DNA of 5,154 nucleotides from CAUJGQ01 sp038325665 (GTDB lineage: Bacteria; Chloroflexota; Dehalococcoidia; CAUJGQ01). Shown in pieces: positions 4,884-5,154 of this stretch. Made by a program: the position numbers and the translations under genes. Numbering within the stretch: the stretch's first letter is position 1; every line of letters starts with the position of its first letter. The notes beneath the pieces are model-generated. The model was given only the letters and a program-made list of their open reading frames with translations. It was not told where the DNA came from and did not search any database. The stretch covers positions 1 to 5,154 of the forward strand of contig JBBQJF010000373.1 in assembly GCA_038325665.1 (NCBI GenBank), given 5' to 3'.

Positions 4884-5154
4884 CCGGATATCCCTGATAT
4901 TGGCGCGGCCCGTGTACTCACGGTGCAACGCCGCCCACCGTGGAAACACCCGCTGAAGCGCCGCCACTACCACGGGGTCAAACTGCGAACCCGCGCAGCG
5001 CACAATCTCGGCCAGGCACTCGTCATAGGGCCGCGCCTTGCGATAGGGGCGGTTGCTCGCCATCGCGTCGAAGGTATCGGCAATCATGAAGATTCGCGCG
5101 CCGAATGGAATCTGCTCAGCGGCAAGGCCGTTGGGATAGCCGCCGCCGTCCCAC
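4872..5154 (-). CDS. HD-GYP domain protein (predicted cyclic-di-GMP phosphodiesterase), C-terminal fragment
   Basis: The last 93 residues are visible; the 5' end lies beyond the right edge. HD-GYP proteins hydrolyse the second messenger cyclic-di-GMP through a metal centre. The fragment opens with WDGGGYPNGL, which carries the GYP signature, continues with the usual IPFGARIFMIADTFDAM (residues 15-31), SNRPYRK and a GSQFDPVVV stretch, and stops shortly after the domain. The metal-binding HD half and any N-terminal sensor (response-regulator, PAS, GAF or membrane) are outside the window, so neither its input signal nor its catalytic completeness can be judged. An ATG at 5087 is internal to the conserved domain and is not the true start. 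Confidence 0.93.
   Translation of the reverse strand, partial: WDGGGYPNGLAAEQIPFGARIFMIADTFDAMASNRPYRKARPYDECLAEIVRCAGSQFDPVVVAALQRVFPRWAALHREYTGRANIRDIRVAA

Noticed and set aside
4244..4897. A 217-codon open frame on the plus strand opposite tetR
   Set aside because: It is a shadow of the TetR gene with no protein features, and it runs across the intergenic repeats and into the HD-GYP stop region.

Overview
The window is GC-rich chromosomal DNA in which every supported gene is read from the minus strand. In transcription order (right to left) these are the 3' end of an HD-GYP-type cyclic-di-GMP phosphodiesterase, a TetR/AcrR-family repressor, a DUF2332 protein, an Xre/RES-type toxin-antitoxin pair, and most of a methylmalonyl-CoA mutase large subunit that runs off the left edge. 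GC-rich coding, GTG starts and the mix of mutase, DUF2332 and HD-GYP genes would suit a Chloroflexota (Thermomicrobia-like) or actinobacterial genome. That is an impression from gene content only, since no phylogenetic marker is present.

Right part (2986-5154): the HD-GYP tail ends at 4872 and is followed by an 85-bp gap carrying three perfect inverted repeats. tetR (4115-4786) comes next, and only 43 bp separates it from the DUF2332 gene (2986-4071), so these two probably form one transcript. A nested inverted repeat (2939-2985) starts at the base after the DUF2332 stop codon and may end that transcript.

Middle part (1987-2985): a compact, AT-richer promoter region has a near-consensus sigma70-type promoter and an 18-bp quasi-palindrome over its -10 box. 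It precedes the antitoxin gene (2464-2838) and the RES toxin gene (1987-2451). Antitoxin and toxin are in the same frame, separated by one TAA and four codons. The toxin keeps the N-terminal RES active-site residues but appears to lack a C-terminal segment of about 25-30 residues, so it may be inactive or divergent.

Left part (1-1986): a 227-bp stretch without a gene (1760-1986) is followed by a second near-consensus promoter (1730-1759). After it comes a leader of about 165 nt with a long-range 9-bp helix, an internal 7-bp hairpin and a possible alternative pairing with the ribosome binding site. The mutase follows (start at 1559, 519 codons visible). Its substrate-binding Tyr and Arg match methylmalonyl-CoA mutases rather than isobutyryl-CoA mutases.

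I see no clearly new multi-gene system. The points most worth a second look are the shortened RES toxin, the structured mutase leader, and the TetR-DUF2332 pair.
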